Both the position numbers and the translations under genes were made by a program. Below are positions 42,998 to 51,800 of a DNA stretch of 64,000 bases, one piece after another. Positions within the stretch are counted from its first letter, which is position 1, and every line of letters starts with the position of its first letter. Source of the stretch: Curtobacterium sp. MCSS17_007 (GTDB taxonomy: Bacteria; Actinomycetota; Actinomycetes; Actinomycetales; Microbacteriaceae). The stretch lies in NCBI RefSeq assembly GCF_003234175.2, contig NZ_CP126257.1:124001-188000 (forward strand), read 5' to 3'. The notes under the pieces are model-generated. The model was given only the letters and a program-made list of their open reading frames with translations. It was not told the origin of the DNA and ran no database searches.

Positions 42998-43135
42998 TAA
43001 GCACGCATGGCTCGATCACGGAAGCGTGCGTCCGACGTTGTTACATGTCGGCAACGTGCGGCGGGCGACGAGTGCGACGAGGTCGCAGACAGCTGCGCAC
43101 GCGTCCGGGCGGCCGCGCGGGCCCGCTCGGTCGGG

Positions 43136-43924
43136 TCAGTTCGCGACGACGAGCTCGACGCCGGCGGACGCCAGTTCCGCGGCGAACGGGGCCGGTACCG
43201 GCTGGTCCGTGACGAGCACGTCGATGCGCTCGAGCGGGCAGATGCGCGCGAAGGTGGCGCGCTCGATCTTCGTCGAGTCGGCGACCACCACGACCCGGCG
43301 GCCGACCGACGCGAACTGCCGGCTGACCTCGGCCTCGCCCTCGTGCATCGTCGTCGCGCCGTACTGGCCGGTCAGGCCGTCGACACCGAGCACGACGACG
43401 TCGAGGGCGAAGCCGTCGAGCGTGTCCCGGACCGTCGGGCCGATGAGCTCGTACGACTGCCGCCGGGCCACACCGCCCGTCACGACGATCTTGACGTTGG
43501 CGCGGACGGACAGCTCGTAGCCGATGTTCAGCGCGTTCGTGACGATGGTGATGCCCCACTCGCCGTCGGAACGGATGAAGCGCTCGCTCTTGCCGAGTTC
43601 CCGGGCGACCTCGGTCGTCGTCGTCCCGCCGTTCAGGCCGACCGTGTCACCCGGCGAGACGAGCGCGGCGGTCGCCCGGGCGATGGTGGTCTTCGCCTCG
43701 GCCTGGCGGGCGATCTTGTACTGCAGCGGCAGCTCGTACCCGGCCCCGAGCGCAGCGGCTCCACCGTGCGTCCGCGTGACGAGCCGCTGGTCGGCCAGGG
43801 TCGCGAGGTCGCGCCGTGCGGTCGCTGCGGAGATCCCGAGGGCCTCACCGATCTCGGCGATGGAGACGTTCCCGCGATCGCTCACGAGCTCGAGGAGCGC
43901 GTTGAGCCTCTGCTGCGGGGTCAT
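43136..43924 (-). CDS. DeoR-family regulator (second)
   Basis: A 262-residue repressor: winged helix GNVSIAEIGEALGISAATARRDL and a C-terminal sugar-phosphate sensor with LNGGTTTTEVA, VTNALNIGYEL, VTGGVARRQSYELIGP and VLGVDGLTG. TAGGAT (complement of 43931-43936) ends 6 bases before the ATG, a leaderless start. It lies between a divergent importer operon and the ROK/NagA operon and probably binds the ATCATGAT element in both. Between it and 42,998, an ACGTTG/CAACGT hairpin (43,035-43,057) may end its transcript. Confidence 0.85.
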   Translation of the reverse strand: MTPQQRLNALLELVSDRGNVSIAEIGEALGISAATARRDLATLADQRLVTRTHGGAAALGAGYELPLQYKIARQAEAKTTIARATAALVSPGDTVGLNGGTTTTEVARELGKSERFIRSDGEWGITIVTNALNIGYELSVRANVKIVVTGGVARRQSYELIGPTVRDTLDGFALDVVVLGVDGLTGQYGATTMHEGEAEVSRQFASVGRRVVVVADSTKIERATFARICPLERIDVLVTDQPVPAPFAAELASAGVELVVAN

Positions 43925-43981
43925 GGCGTCATCCTACGGGCGAGCTTCCGGTCTGATGTGAGCGGAAATGATGCGCGTTGT

Positions 43982-44010
43982 TTGCACCGATCATGATCGG
44001 TCGGCAGGCT
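43982..44010 (+). promoter_or_regulatory. promoter and operator of the ROK/NagA operon
   Basis: -35 TTGCAC (43982-43987), 17-base spacer, -10 CAGGCT (44005-44010). The spacer holds CCGATCATGATCGG, a perfect 14-base palindrome. Its core is shared with the importer promoter at 42,969-42,997. Confidence 0.6.
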
Positions 44011-44055
44011 GTCCGGGTCCGATCAGTGCTGGTCGGCGTGATCGGAGGGCCCGCG

Positions 44056-45012
44056 ATGACCGCTGACGGCGCAGTCCTGGGGATCGACGTCGGGGGCACG
44101 AGCATCAAGGTGCGCCTGGTCGCCGACGACGGGCAGGTGCTCGAGGAGCAGCGCGTCCCCACGCCCCGGGACGACCCGCAGGCCGCCGCGTTGGCCGGAC
44201 TCGTCGCGACGCTCGGGCAGCGGGCCGGGACGGTCGCGCGGCAGCTCGGGACCGGCCTCGGGGCGATCGGGCTGGTCGTCCCCGGGGTCGTCGACGAGGA
44301 CGCGGGCCGTTCGGTGCTCGCCGTGAACCTCGGCTGGCGCGACGTGCCGGTCCGGGCCCGGGTCGCGGACGCCCTGCGTGCCGCCGGGATCGACGCCGTC
44401 CCGCTCGCCTTCGGCCACGACGTGCGGGCCGGAGCGCTCGCCGAGGTCGACGCCGCCGACCCCGCCGCCGCGCTCGGACACGGCACGGTCGCCTTCGTCC
44501 CCGTCGGTACCGGTCTCGCCAGCGCCCTGGTGGTCGACGGCCGGCTGGTCCCGGGCGGTGGCTGGGCAGGGGAGATCGGGCAGGTCCGGATCCGGAACGG
44601 TGCCCACGCGGGCCTCCGGGTCGAGGAGGTCGCCTCGGCCGGAGCCGTGGCACGACGCAGCGGTGCACCGAGCGCCCACGACGCCATGCTCCGCGTCGTG
44701 GCGGGGGACCCGGAGGCGCGACGAGTGTGGGACGACTGCGTCGAGGTGCTCGCCGACACCCTGTCGTGGCTGACCGCCGTGGCCGGCTGCCACACGGTGG
44801 TCGTCGGCGGCGGCCTCGCCCGGTCCGGGCCGCTCCTCTTCGACCCGTTGCGCGCCGCGGTGGCCGACCGGCTCACCGGGGTCAGGCTCCCCGAGCTGGT
44901 GGGCGCGCGACACGGCGACGCTGCCGGTGCCATCGGCGCGGTGCTGCTCGCCCGTCAGGCACGCGCCGACGCGACGGCGCGCGAGACGGTGTCCGTGACG
45001 GTGACCGCGTGA
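44056..45012 (+). CDS. ROK-family sugar kinase
   Basis: A 318-residue kinase: GIDVGGTSIKVRLV for phosphate 1, GAIGLVVPGVVDEDAG, FGHDVRAGALAE (catalytic Asp in the HD pair), and VVVGGGLARSG for the adenosine site. The zinc-binding motif (CxCGxxGCxE) that follows the GxxGH segment in most ROK kinases is missing; here it reads GEIGQVRIRNGAHAGLRVEE. It is coupled to nagA (GTGA overlap), so GlcNAc or GalNAc is the likely substrate. ATG 44056 has GGAGGG 6 bases upstream. Confidence 0.8.
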   Translation: MTADGAVLGIDVGGTSIKVRLVADDGQVLEEQRVPTPRDDPQAAALAGLVATLGQRAGTVARQLGTGLGAIGLVVPGVVDEDAGRSVLAVNLGWRDVPVRARVADALRAAGIDAVPLAFGHDVRAGALAEVDAADPAAALGHGTVAFVPVGTGLASALVVDGRLVPGGGWAGEIGQVRIRNGAHAGLRVEEVASAGAVARRSGAPSAHDAMLRVVAGDPEARRVWDDCVEVLADTLSWLTAVAGCHTVVVGGGLARSGPLLFDPLRAAVADRLTGVRLPELVGARHGDAAGAIGAVLLARQARADATARETVSVTVTA

Positions 45013-46124
45013 CCGTCCTCGTCCGGGCTCCACGGATCGTCACCGCCGAGGTCGACCTGGGGGACGCGTGGCTCGCCGTCGACGGCGGCCGGGTCGCCGC
45101 GGTCGGCACCGGTGCAGCCCCCGCGCACGACCGTGTGGTCGAAGCGCCGGGCACCGTCCTCCCGGCCTTCGTCGATCTGCACGCGCACGGCGCACTCGGC
45201 CACGACTTCGCCTCGTGCTCGGTCGCCGAGGCCCGAGCGGCCGCCGCCCACCACGTCGCGCGGGGGACCACCCACCTGGTGGCGTCGATCGCGACGGGCA
45301 CGGTCCCGGACACGGTCGCGGCCCTGCACCGCCTGCGGCCGCTCGTCGACGACGGCACGCTCGCCGGGCTGCACCTCGAGGGTCCCTGGCTCGCTCCCGC
45401 CCGGCGGGGTGCGCACGCTGCCGGGCTGCTGCACCCGCCGACCTCCGACGAGGTCGACCTGTTCGTGGACGCCGGCGGTGCAGCGCTCCGGATCGTCACC
45501 CTCGCGCCCGAGCTCCCCGGCGCGCTCGACGCGGTTCGGCGCCTGGTCGCGTCGGGCGTCGTGGTCGCGGTCGGCCACACCGACGCCGACGCCGACCAGG
45601 TGCGCGCTGCGGTGGACGCCGGCGCGACCCTCGTCACGCACCTGTTCAACGGGATGCCGCCGCTGCACCACCGTGCGCCCGGCCCGGTCGGTGTCGCACT
45701 GACCGACGAGCGGATCACCGTGGAGTGCATCGTGGACGGTCACCACCTCGACCCGGTGACCGTCGACCTGGTGTACGCGGCCGCCGGTGATCGGCTCGTG
45801 CTCGTCTCGGACGCCATGGCGGCGACCGGCTGCGCCGACGGCCGCTACCGGATCGCCGGCTCGGAGGTCGTGGTCTCGGACGGGGTCGCCCGGCTCGCGG
45901 ACGGGTCGTCACTGGCGGGGAGCACGATCACGGTCGCGGACGCCGTGGCACGATTCGTCGACGGCCGCCCGGACCGACTGCCGCCCGCCGTCCGCGCGTC
46001 CTCCGTGCGTGCGGCGTCGGTGATCGGTCTGCGTCCGCCGCTCAGCGTCGGGGCGACCGCCGACCTCGTGGTCGCCGGTCGCGACGGGCGCGTCGACCCG
46101 CTGCCGCTCGGTCCGACCGCCTGA
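45009..46124 (+). CDS. nagA: N-acetylglucosamine/galactosamine 6-phosphate deacetylase
   Basis: A 371-residue amidohydrolase that removes acetate from GlcNAc 6-phosphate or GalNAc 6-phosphate. Metal and catalytic residues are in place: PAFVDLHAHG, LHLEGPWL (Glu), VGHTDAD (His), THLFNGMPPLHHR (His) and LVSDAMAATG (catalytic Asp). GTG 45009 overlaps the kinase stop. Which epimer it prefers cannot be told from sequence; agaS and agaZ in the neighbouring operon favour the galactose series (AgaA role). Confidence 0.88.
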   Translation: MTVLVRAPRIVTAEVDLGDAWLAVDGGRVAAVGTGAAPAHDRVVEAPGTVLPAFVDLHAHGALGHDFASCSVAEARAAAAHHVARGTTHLVASIATGTVPDTVAALHRLRPLVDDGTLAGLHLEGPWLAPARRGAHAAGLLHPPTSDEVDLFVDAGGAALRIVTLAPELPGALDAVRRLVASGVVVAVGHTDADADQVRAAVDAGATLVTHLFNGMPPLHHRAPGPVGVALTDERITVECIVDGHHLDPVTVDLVYAAAGDRLVLVSDAMAATGCADGRYRIAGSEVVVSDGVARLADGSSLAGSTITVADAVARFVDGRPDRLPPAVRASSVRAASVIGLRPPLSVGATADLVVAGRDGRVDPLPLGPTA

Positions 46125-46179
46125 CCGAGGGCGGCAGCCTGCTCGGGCGATCCGTGCCGCGGAGCCGGAGCCGGCGTCG

Positions 46180-46225
46180 CCGGACGGGAGGCGCGGTGCG
46201 GGCCCGCCCCGTGCCTCCCGTCCGG
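46180..46225. repeat. GGGAGGC palindromic repeat, copy 6
   Basis: CCGGACGGGAGGCGCGG pairs with the complement near GTGCCTCCCGTCCGG, with mismatches near the loop. It lies between nagA and a convergent gene, 55 bases past the nagA stop. Confidence 0.8.
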
Positions 46226-46226
46226 A

Positions 46227-47270
46227 TCAGCGGCGCGCCGCCGGGGCGCGCGCCGCACCCACGACCGGGCACCGGTTGCCGTCGAGCTCGTCGGTGTACT
46301 CGCCGCCGTCGCCGAGCAGCACGTGTCGGTACGCCTCGTCGTCGATCGGTCGCGCGTAGCGCACGGCCGCCTCGAGCACGCTGTCGTCGACCCCCGGCAG
46401 GGCGCTGACCGCGACGAGCGTGTCGCCCACCACCGCGGCGACCTCGTGACCGTGCTCGCTCGTCCGCCGGACGACCCCGTCGTCCTCGTCGCAGGACGTC
46501 TCCGGCTCGGGACCGCCGCCGGGGGCGACACCCTCGATCGGCCGGCCGCACGGTGCGGTCGCAGCGGCCAGCGTGACGACCGTGAGGTCCGACCCAGACG
46601 TGTCGCCGGGAGCGTGTGCCTTCTCGGCCGGCGACGAGAACACCTGCAGGAAGCCCGGCAGCCGCTTCTCGATGTTCGCCTCGTACACGGAGCCGTACCC
46701 GTCCGGCGAGATCGTCACGGGCCGGAAGTCTGCGCCGACGGCGTCCTGCGCCCGCGCGATGGCCTGCTGGTCCCGTTGCGCGTCGCCCTCGTGGAGCCGT
46801 ACGCCGACCGTGACGACCAGTGCGACGATCGCGACCGCGGCGGCCGTGCTCGCGGCGATGCCGAGCCTCCGGACGACCCCGCGGTGCACGAGCATCGCCG
46901 GGACCGCCGCGCCGACCGCGCCGACCAGGTACGGCGTCGGCGCGAAGGCGAGGAGCGGGATCGTCGGCCCGGGGCCCGCGAGCGCCGCGGGCAGCAGCTC
47001 CACGACGAAGACCGCGGGGACGAGGACGAGGGCCGTCACGCCGAGCCACGCCGCCCGGCGACGCCGTGTGGTGAGGGCCGCGAGACCGCCGAGTGCTGCG
47101 CACGTCACGAGCGCGAGGCCGAGCAGTGCCACGAGGCCGGGCACTCCGGTGAAGAGCGTGAGGAGGGTGGCCGCCCGCGCGAGCTGCGCGGCGCCCAGGC
47201 CGATCGCCGTCGCACCGAGCACGTGCGCCCAGGGCAGCGATCCGGACTGCTGGTTCGTCGTGTCGTGCAC
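46227..47270 (-). CDS. hypothetical membrane protein
   Basis: A 347-residue protein: five or six hydrophobic segments in the first 170 residues (for example ATLLTLFTGVPGLVALLGLALV and LGIAASTAAAVAIVALVVTVG) and a soluble C-terminal domain of about 170 residues with four cysteines (CGRPIE, CDEDD, CPVVG). The domain probably faces outside. No family recognised. GTG 47270 is the first good start after the LacI gene's stop; no clear ribosome-binding site. Confidence 0.65.
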   Translation of the reverse strand: MHDTTNQQSGSLPWAHVLGATAIGLGAAQLARAATLLTLFTGVPGLVALLGLALVTCAALGGLAALTTRRRRAAWLGVTALVLVPAVFVVELLPAALAGPGPTIPLLAFAPTPYLVGAVGAAVPAMLVHRGVVRRLGIAASTAAAVAIVALVVTVGVRLHEGDAQRDQQAIARAQDAVGADFRPVTISPDGYGSVYEANIEKRLPGFLQVFSSPAEKAHAPGDTSGSDLTVVTLAAATAPCGRPIEGVAPGGGPEPETSCDEDDGVVRRTSEHGHEVAAVVGDTLVAVSALPGVDDSVLEAAVRYARPIDDEAYRHVLLGDGGEYTDELDGNRCPVVGAARAPAARR

Positions 47271-47353
47271 CCCGTGCCCCCGTTCGTCGGACCCCCTGTC
47301 CGACGAGCCGATCCTCCCACGCCCCGAGTCGGTCGCGGCGGGGCGGGTGCGCG

Positions 47354-48403
47354 TCAGGCGCCGCCGGTCCCCGCCACGGTCGATCCCCGCACCACCAGGG
47401 ACACCGGGTTCCGAACCCGCCCCCGCTGTACCTTCCCCTCGATCGTGTCGACGAGTGCGCCGGCGGCCAAGCGACCGAGCTGCTGCAGGTCCATGTCGAT
47501 GCTGGTGAGCTGCGGGCGAGCACCCTCCACCAGGATGTCCCAGTTGTCGAACCCGACGACCGCGACGTCCTCGGGGATCCGCCGCCCGGACTCCCGGACG
47601 GCGTCCATGACCCCGCGTGCGATGTGGTCGCTGCCGGCGACGATCGCGTCGAGGTCCGGGTGGCGCTCGAGCAGCCGCTCGGCCGCCTGTCGCCCCCACG
47701 TCTCGTTCCACTGGCCGAACACGAGCCCGGGGCTCCCGACGAGCTCGAGCCCGTGGGCGTCGAGCGCCGCAGCAGCGCCTCGGAGACGATCCCGTGCTGC
47801 GGCGTAGGTGTCCTCGCCGTTGACGATCGCGATGCGCTTCCGACCGGTGTCCACCAGGTGGTCGACGGCGATCCGTCCGGCGAGCTCGTTGTCCGGCTCG
47901 AAGGACAGGTCCTGTTCGTCGGTCGAGGGGGCGTACACGTAGACGACGGGGACGTCGGGCTTCGCCTGGAGCGGGGGCCGCGGGTTCGTGGTCCGACCCA
48001 CGATGAGCACGCCGTCGACCCGCCGGGTGAGCAGGGACTGCAGCTGGAGTTGCTCGCGCATCGCGCTGTCGCGGGCGTCGGCGAGCAGGACGCTGAGCGA
48101 GCCGGCGCCGAAGGCGTCCTCGGCCCCGAGCAGGATCGGCAGCACGAACCGGTTGTCGAGGTCGCTCGTGAGCATGCCGATGGTGTTCGTCGACGCACGG
48201 TTCAACGCGCGGGCGAAGGGGTTCGGCGTGAAGGAGAGGGCGGCGGCGGCGGCGAGCACGGCCTCGCGCGAGCGGGCGCTCACGTGCGCGCGACCGTTCA
48301 GCGCCTTCGACGCGGTCGCGACGGACACCCCGGCGGCGCGGGCGACGTCGGCCAGCGTCACGGTCTCGACCGTCGTGCCGGTGCGGTGATCCTCGTCGTC
48401 CAT
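47354..48403 (-). CDS. LacI-family repressor of the arabinoside locus
   Basis: A 349-residue repressor: helix-turn-helix TLADVARAAGVSVATASKALNG with the hinge helix, then a periplasmic-binding-like sensor (TIGMLTSDLDNRFVLPILLG, LDAIVAGSDHIARGVMDA, VAVVGFDNWDILV). ATG 48403 has GGAGGGG three bases upstream. It is divergent from the binding protein/permease/GH127 operon across two operators. Operator half-sites CCGAAACC match the spacing LacI dimers use. Confidence 0.9.
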   Translation of the reverse strand: MDDEDHRTGTTVETVTLADVARAAGVSVATASKALNGRAHVSARSREAVLAAAAALSFTPNPFARALNRASTNTIGMLTSDLDNRFVLPILLGAEDAFGAGSLSVLLADARDSAMREQLQLQSLLTRRVDGVLIVGRTTNPRPPLQAKPDVPVVYVYAPSTDEQDLSFEPDNELAGRIAVDHLVDTGRKRIAIVNGEDTYAAARDRLRGAAAALDAHGLELVGSPGLVFGQWNETWGRQAAERLLERHPDLDAIVAGSDHIARGVMDAVRESGRRIPEDVAVVGFDNWDILVEGARPQLTSIDMDLQQLGRLAAGALVDTIEGKVQRGRVRNPVSLVVRGSTVAGTGGA

Positions 48404-48411
48404 CGGCCCCT

Positions 48412-48484
48412 CCGAAACCAGTTTACGAAAGTTCTTGACACGGCGGCAAGCGTCCTCGTACATTGCTCCCGAAACCGGTTTCGG
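48412..48484 (+). promoter_or_regulatory. promoter with two LacI operators
   Basis: Promoter: TTGACA at 48435-48440, an 18-base spacer, TACATT at 48459-48464, start near 48471. Operator 2 is CCGAAACCGGTTTCGG (48469-48484), a perfect 16-base palindrome over the start site. Operator 1 is CCGAAACCAGTTTACG (48412-48427), one side degenerate, upstream of the -35 and next to the LacI start. Binding both would repress the operon and autoregulate the repressor. Confidence 0.8.
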
Positions 48485-48581
48485 TCCTGCTCGACGAAGA
48501 GTTCCTCCCCGTGGGGTGCGCTCGACGGGACGGACGCGGCCGGACCCGAACGGCGATCACGTCGCATTCAGAGAGGAACCC

Positions 48582-49838
48582 GTGATCATGCGCACCAAGA
48601 CTGTTGTCCGCATCGGCGCGCTGGTGGCAGCAGCCAGCGTCGTCGCCGGTCTCACCGGCTGTTCTGCCCAGTCGTCCGGCGCCGGCTCGTCCGACGCCGC
48701 GAAGGGCACCTACACGTTCTGGGACCCGTACCCCCAGTACGACGCCTCGTCCGCGTGGGGCGGGCTCGTCACCCAGTGCGGCAAGGACGCCGGGGTCACG
48801 GTGAAGCGCACCGGCTACGACACCTCGGACCTGACGAACAAGGCGCTGCTCGCCGGGCAGCAGGGCAAGTCGCCGGACGTCCTGCTCGTCGACAACCCGG
48901 TCGTCTCGACCCTGGCGCAGGCCGGCATCATCACCGACACCGGCACGAACGGCCTGCAGACGGGCGACATCGCGGAGAACATCCTCGGCGCCGGTGTCAT
49001 CGACGGCAAGACCTACGGCGTGCCGATCGGCGCGAACACCCTGGCGCTCTACTACAACCCCAAGGTGCTCGAGGCGGCCGGCGTCGACCCCGCGTCCGTG
49101 AAGGACTGGGACTCGCTGACGGCGGCACTCGCGAAGGTGAAGGCGGCGGGGAAGAAGGGCATCACCTTCTCGGGCATCAACACCGAAGAGGGCTCGTTCC
49201 AGTTCCTGCCGTGGTTCTGGGGCGCGGACGCCGACCTCACCAAGTTGGACTCCGCCAAGGCGGAGGAGGCGCTGCAGCTCTGGAAGGGCTGGATCGACGA
49301 GGGCTACGCGCCGAACTCGGTCATCCAGAACACCCAGACGACCAGCTGGCAGGAGTTCCAGTCGGGCGACTTCGCCTTCGGCGAGAACGGCACCTGGCAG
49401 AAGGACGCCGCGAAGGAGATGGGCGCGGGCGTCATCACCATCCCGGCGAAGGACGGCGGCGCCGCTCCGGTGCCGACCGGTGGCGAGTTCTTCACGATCC
49501 CCGTGCAGAAGGACGACGCCCGCTACGCCACGACCAAGAAGATCGTCGAGTGCCTGTCGTCGGGTGACGACGTCGTGAAGACCGACAACACGCTCAACTA
49601 CATCGCCGCGTCGAAGGACCTCCAGCAGCAGCAGCTGTCCGGCAACGCCGACCTGAAGACCTGGGTCGAGGCCGTCGGCGCCGCCCGCGCCCGCACCGGC
49701 GACAACCTCGGCGTGCAGTACCCGGTGATCTCCGAGCAGCTCTGGACGGCCGTGCAGAAGGCCGAGTCCGGGTCGGCGTCGCCCTCCGACGCGCTGCAGG
49801 CCGCCCAGCAGGCCGTCGACGCGAAGCTGCAGAAGTAG
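48582..49838 (+). CDS. ABC sugar-binding lipoprotein (third system)
   Basis: A 418-residue family-1 solute-binding protein. Lipobox LTGC after a signal of about 25 residues. The core has FWDPYPQYDASSAWGG, DVLLVDNPVVSTLAQAG, GVPIGANTLALYYNPKVLEAAG and GITFSGINTEEGSFQFLPWFWG. Ligand likely an arabinose-containing oligosaccharide, from GH127 and LacI control. GTG 48582 has AGAGGA four bases upstream; ATG 48588 is also possible. Confidence 0.9.
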   Translation: MIMRTKTVVRIGALVAAASVVAGLTGCSAQSSGAGSSDAAKGTYTFWDPYPQYDASSAWGGLVTQCGKDAGVTVKRTGYDTSDLTNKALLAGQQGKSPDVLLVDNPVVSTLAQAGIITDTGTNGLQTGDIAENILGAGVIDGKTYGVPIGANTLALYYNPKVLEAAGVDPASVKDWDSLTAALAKVKAAGKKGITFSGINTEEGSFQFLPWFWGADADLTKLDSAKAEEALQLWKGWIDEGYAPNSVIQNTQTTSWQEFQSGDFAFGENGTWQKDAAKEMGAGVITIPAKDGGAAPVPTGGEFFTIPVQKDDARYATTKKIVECLSSGDDVVKTDNTLNYIAASKDLQQQQLSGNADLKTWVEAVGAARARTGDNLGVQYPVISEQLWTAVQKAESGSASPSDALQAAQQAVDAKLQK

Positions 49839-49900
49839 CCGTCAGCAGCAGCACCCAGTACGGACACCACCCGCACCACCGAACGGAAGCCGACACGACC

Positions 49901-50872
49901 ATGACGACCGACACGACGTCACTGCGACCGTCGGCTGCGCGTAACCGGGCCGAGGGCACCGCCCCCTCGGCCCGGGCCCGCCGCGCCCACGCGCAGCGGA
50001 GAGCGCAGCTCACGGCCTGGGCGTTCCTCGCCCCGGTGGCCCTGTACCTCGTGCTCTTCTACGCGTACCCGCTCTGGAAGAACATCGAGCTGAGCCTCAA
50101 GCACTACACGGTGGCGTCCTTCGTCTCCGGCAACGCCCCCTTCGTCGGCCTGCAGAACTTCGTCGACGTGTTCTCGAGCGCGACCTTCGGCCCGGCGATC
50201 TGGCACACCACGGTCTTCGTACTCGTGTCGATCGTCGTGCAGTTCGCCCTCGGGCTGGCCCTGGCGGTGTTCTTCCACCACAACTTCCCGCTGTCGGGGC
50301 TGCTGCGCGCACTGTTCCTCGTGCCGTGGCTGCTGCCGCTGCTCGTCTCCGCGAGCACCTGGTCGTGGATGATGAACAGCGACTCGGGCATCGTGAACGC
50401 GTTCCTCGAGGCGGTCGGCATCGGGCAGATCAACTGGCTGACCTCGCCCGACTGGTCGCTCTTCGCCGTCCTCGTCGCGAACATCTGGATCGGCATCCCG
50501 TTCAACCTCGTGATCATGTACTCCGGCCTGCAGGGCATCCCGGGGGAGCTGTACGAGGCGGCGGCGCTCGACGGCGCGAACGGCTGGCAGCGCTTCTGGC
50601 GCGTGACCTTCCCGCTGCTGCGACCCGTCACCGCGATCACCCTGCTGCTCGGCTTCGTCTACACCCTCAAGGTGTTCGACATCATCTGGATCATGACGAA
50701 GGGCGGCCCCTCGGGCTCGTCCACCACGCTCGCCATCTGGTCCTACCAACTGGGCTTCGGATCGCTCCTGCCCGACTTCAGCTCCGCCGCCACCGTGGGC
50801 AACGTGCTCATCGTCATCGCCCTGGTCGTCGGCCTGATCTACGCGCGCGTGCAGCGCCGACTGGAGGTGTGA
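49901..50872 (+). CDS. ABC sugar permease, MalF-like (third system)
   Basis: A 323-residue six-segment permease with the ATPase-docking loop YEAAALDGANGWQRFWRVTFP. The basic N-terminal 40 residues are cytoplasmic. It is 62 bases past the lipoprotein gene and one base before the next permease. Confidence 0.93.
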   Translation: MTTDTTSLRPSAARNRAEGTAPSARARRAHAQRRAQLTAWAFLAPVALYLVLFYAYPLWKNIELSLKHYTVASFVSGNAPFVGLQNFVDVFSSATFGPAIWHTTVFVLVSIVVQFALGLALAVFFHHNFPLSGLLRALFLVPWLLPLLVSASTWSWMMNSDSGIVNAFLEAVGIGQINWLTSPDWSLFAVLVANIWIGIPFNLVIMYSGLQGIPGELYEAAALDGANGWQRFWRVTFPLLRPVTAITLLLGFVYTLKVFDIIWIMTKGGPSGSSTTLAIWSYQLGFGSLLPDFSSAATVGNVLIVIALVVGLIYARVQRRLEV

Positions 50873-50873
50873 G

Positions 50874-51767
50874 GTGGCCACCACGACCGTCACCCGAGCC
50901 GTCACCACCCGCACCGCCCGCGACTCGCGGCAGCGCGACACCGGGACTCCGCCCGCGGCGAAGCGCTGGTGGCGGACCGCGCTCGGCGTCGTCTTCACCG
51001 CCGTGATGCTGTTCCCCGTCTACTGGATGGTGAACGTCTCGCTCACCCGCGACCAGGACATGCGGAAGAGCCCGCCGAACCTGATCCCGATCGACGGCAC
51101 CCTGCACGGGTACACCACGGTGCTCGGGCAGCAGCTGCCGTTCCTCGGCACGAGCCTGGTCGTCGGCCTCGGCACCGTCGTGCTGACGCTCGCGCTGTCC
51201 GCCCCGGCCGCCTACTCGCTCGCCAAGCTGCACCCGCGCGGCGGCGGCGCGATGAGCTTCGTGCTCCTCATCGCGCAGATGATCCCCGCGATCATCATGG
51301 CGATGGGCTTCTACACGATCTACGTGCAGCTCGGGATCCTCGACACCGTCTGGGGGCTCGTCCTCGCCGACTCGACCATCGCGGTGCCGTTCGGGGTGCT
51401 CATCTTCACCGCCTTCATGCGGGGGATCCCCGACGAGCTGCTCAACGCCGCCCGCATCGACGGCGCGAGCACCTGGCGCACCTTCACCTCGGTCGTCATG
51501 CCCGTCAGCCGCAACTCGGTGGTGACGGTCTCGCTCTTCAGCTTCCTGTGGGCGTGGTCGGACTTCCTGTTCGCCAACACCCTCGACGGCGGCGGTGACG
51601 CGAAGCCCATCACCCTCGGCATCTACGCCTACATCGGCAACAACAACCAGGAGTGGAACTCGATCATGGCCACCGCCGTGGTCGCGTCGATCCCCGCAGC
51701 GGTGCTCCTCGTCCTCGCCCAGCGCTACGTCGCCGCCGGTGTCACCGCCGGCGCCGTGAAGGACTGA
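50874..51767 (+). CDS. ABC sugar permease, MalG-like (third system)
   Basis: A 297-residue six-segment permease with the docking loop LNAARIDGASTWRTFTSVVMP. GTG 50874 follows the preceding stop by one base. No ATPase follows; GH127 does. Confidence 0.93.
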   Translation: MATTTVTRAVTTRTARDSRQRDTGTPPAAKRWWRTALGVVFTAVMLFPVYWMVNVSLTRDQDMRKSPPNLIPIDGTLHGYTTVLGQQLPFLGTSLVVGLGTVVLTLALSAPAAYSLAKLHPRGGGAMSFVLLIAQMIPAIIMAMGFYTIYVQLGILDTVWGLVLADSTIAVPFGVLIFTAFMRGIPDELLNAARIDGASTWRTFTSVVMPVSRNSVVTVSLFSFLWAWSDFLFANTLDGGGDAKPITLGIYAYIGNNNQEWNSIMATAVVASIPAAVLLVLAQRYVAAGVTAGAVKD

Positions 51768-51800
51768 CGCACCCGTACCCCCACGTCCCAGGAGGACATC

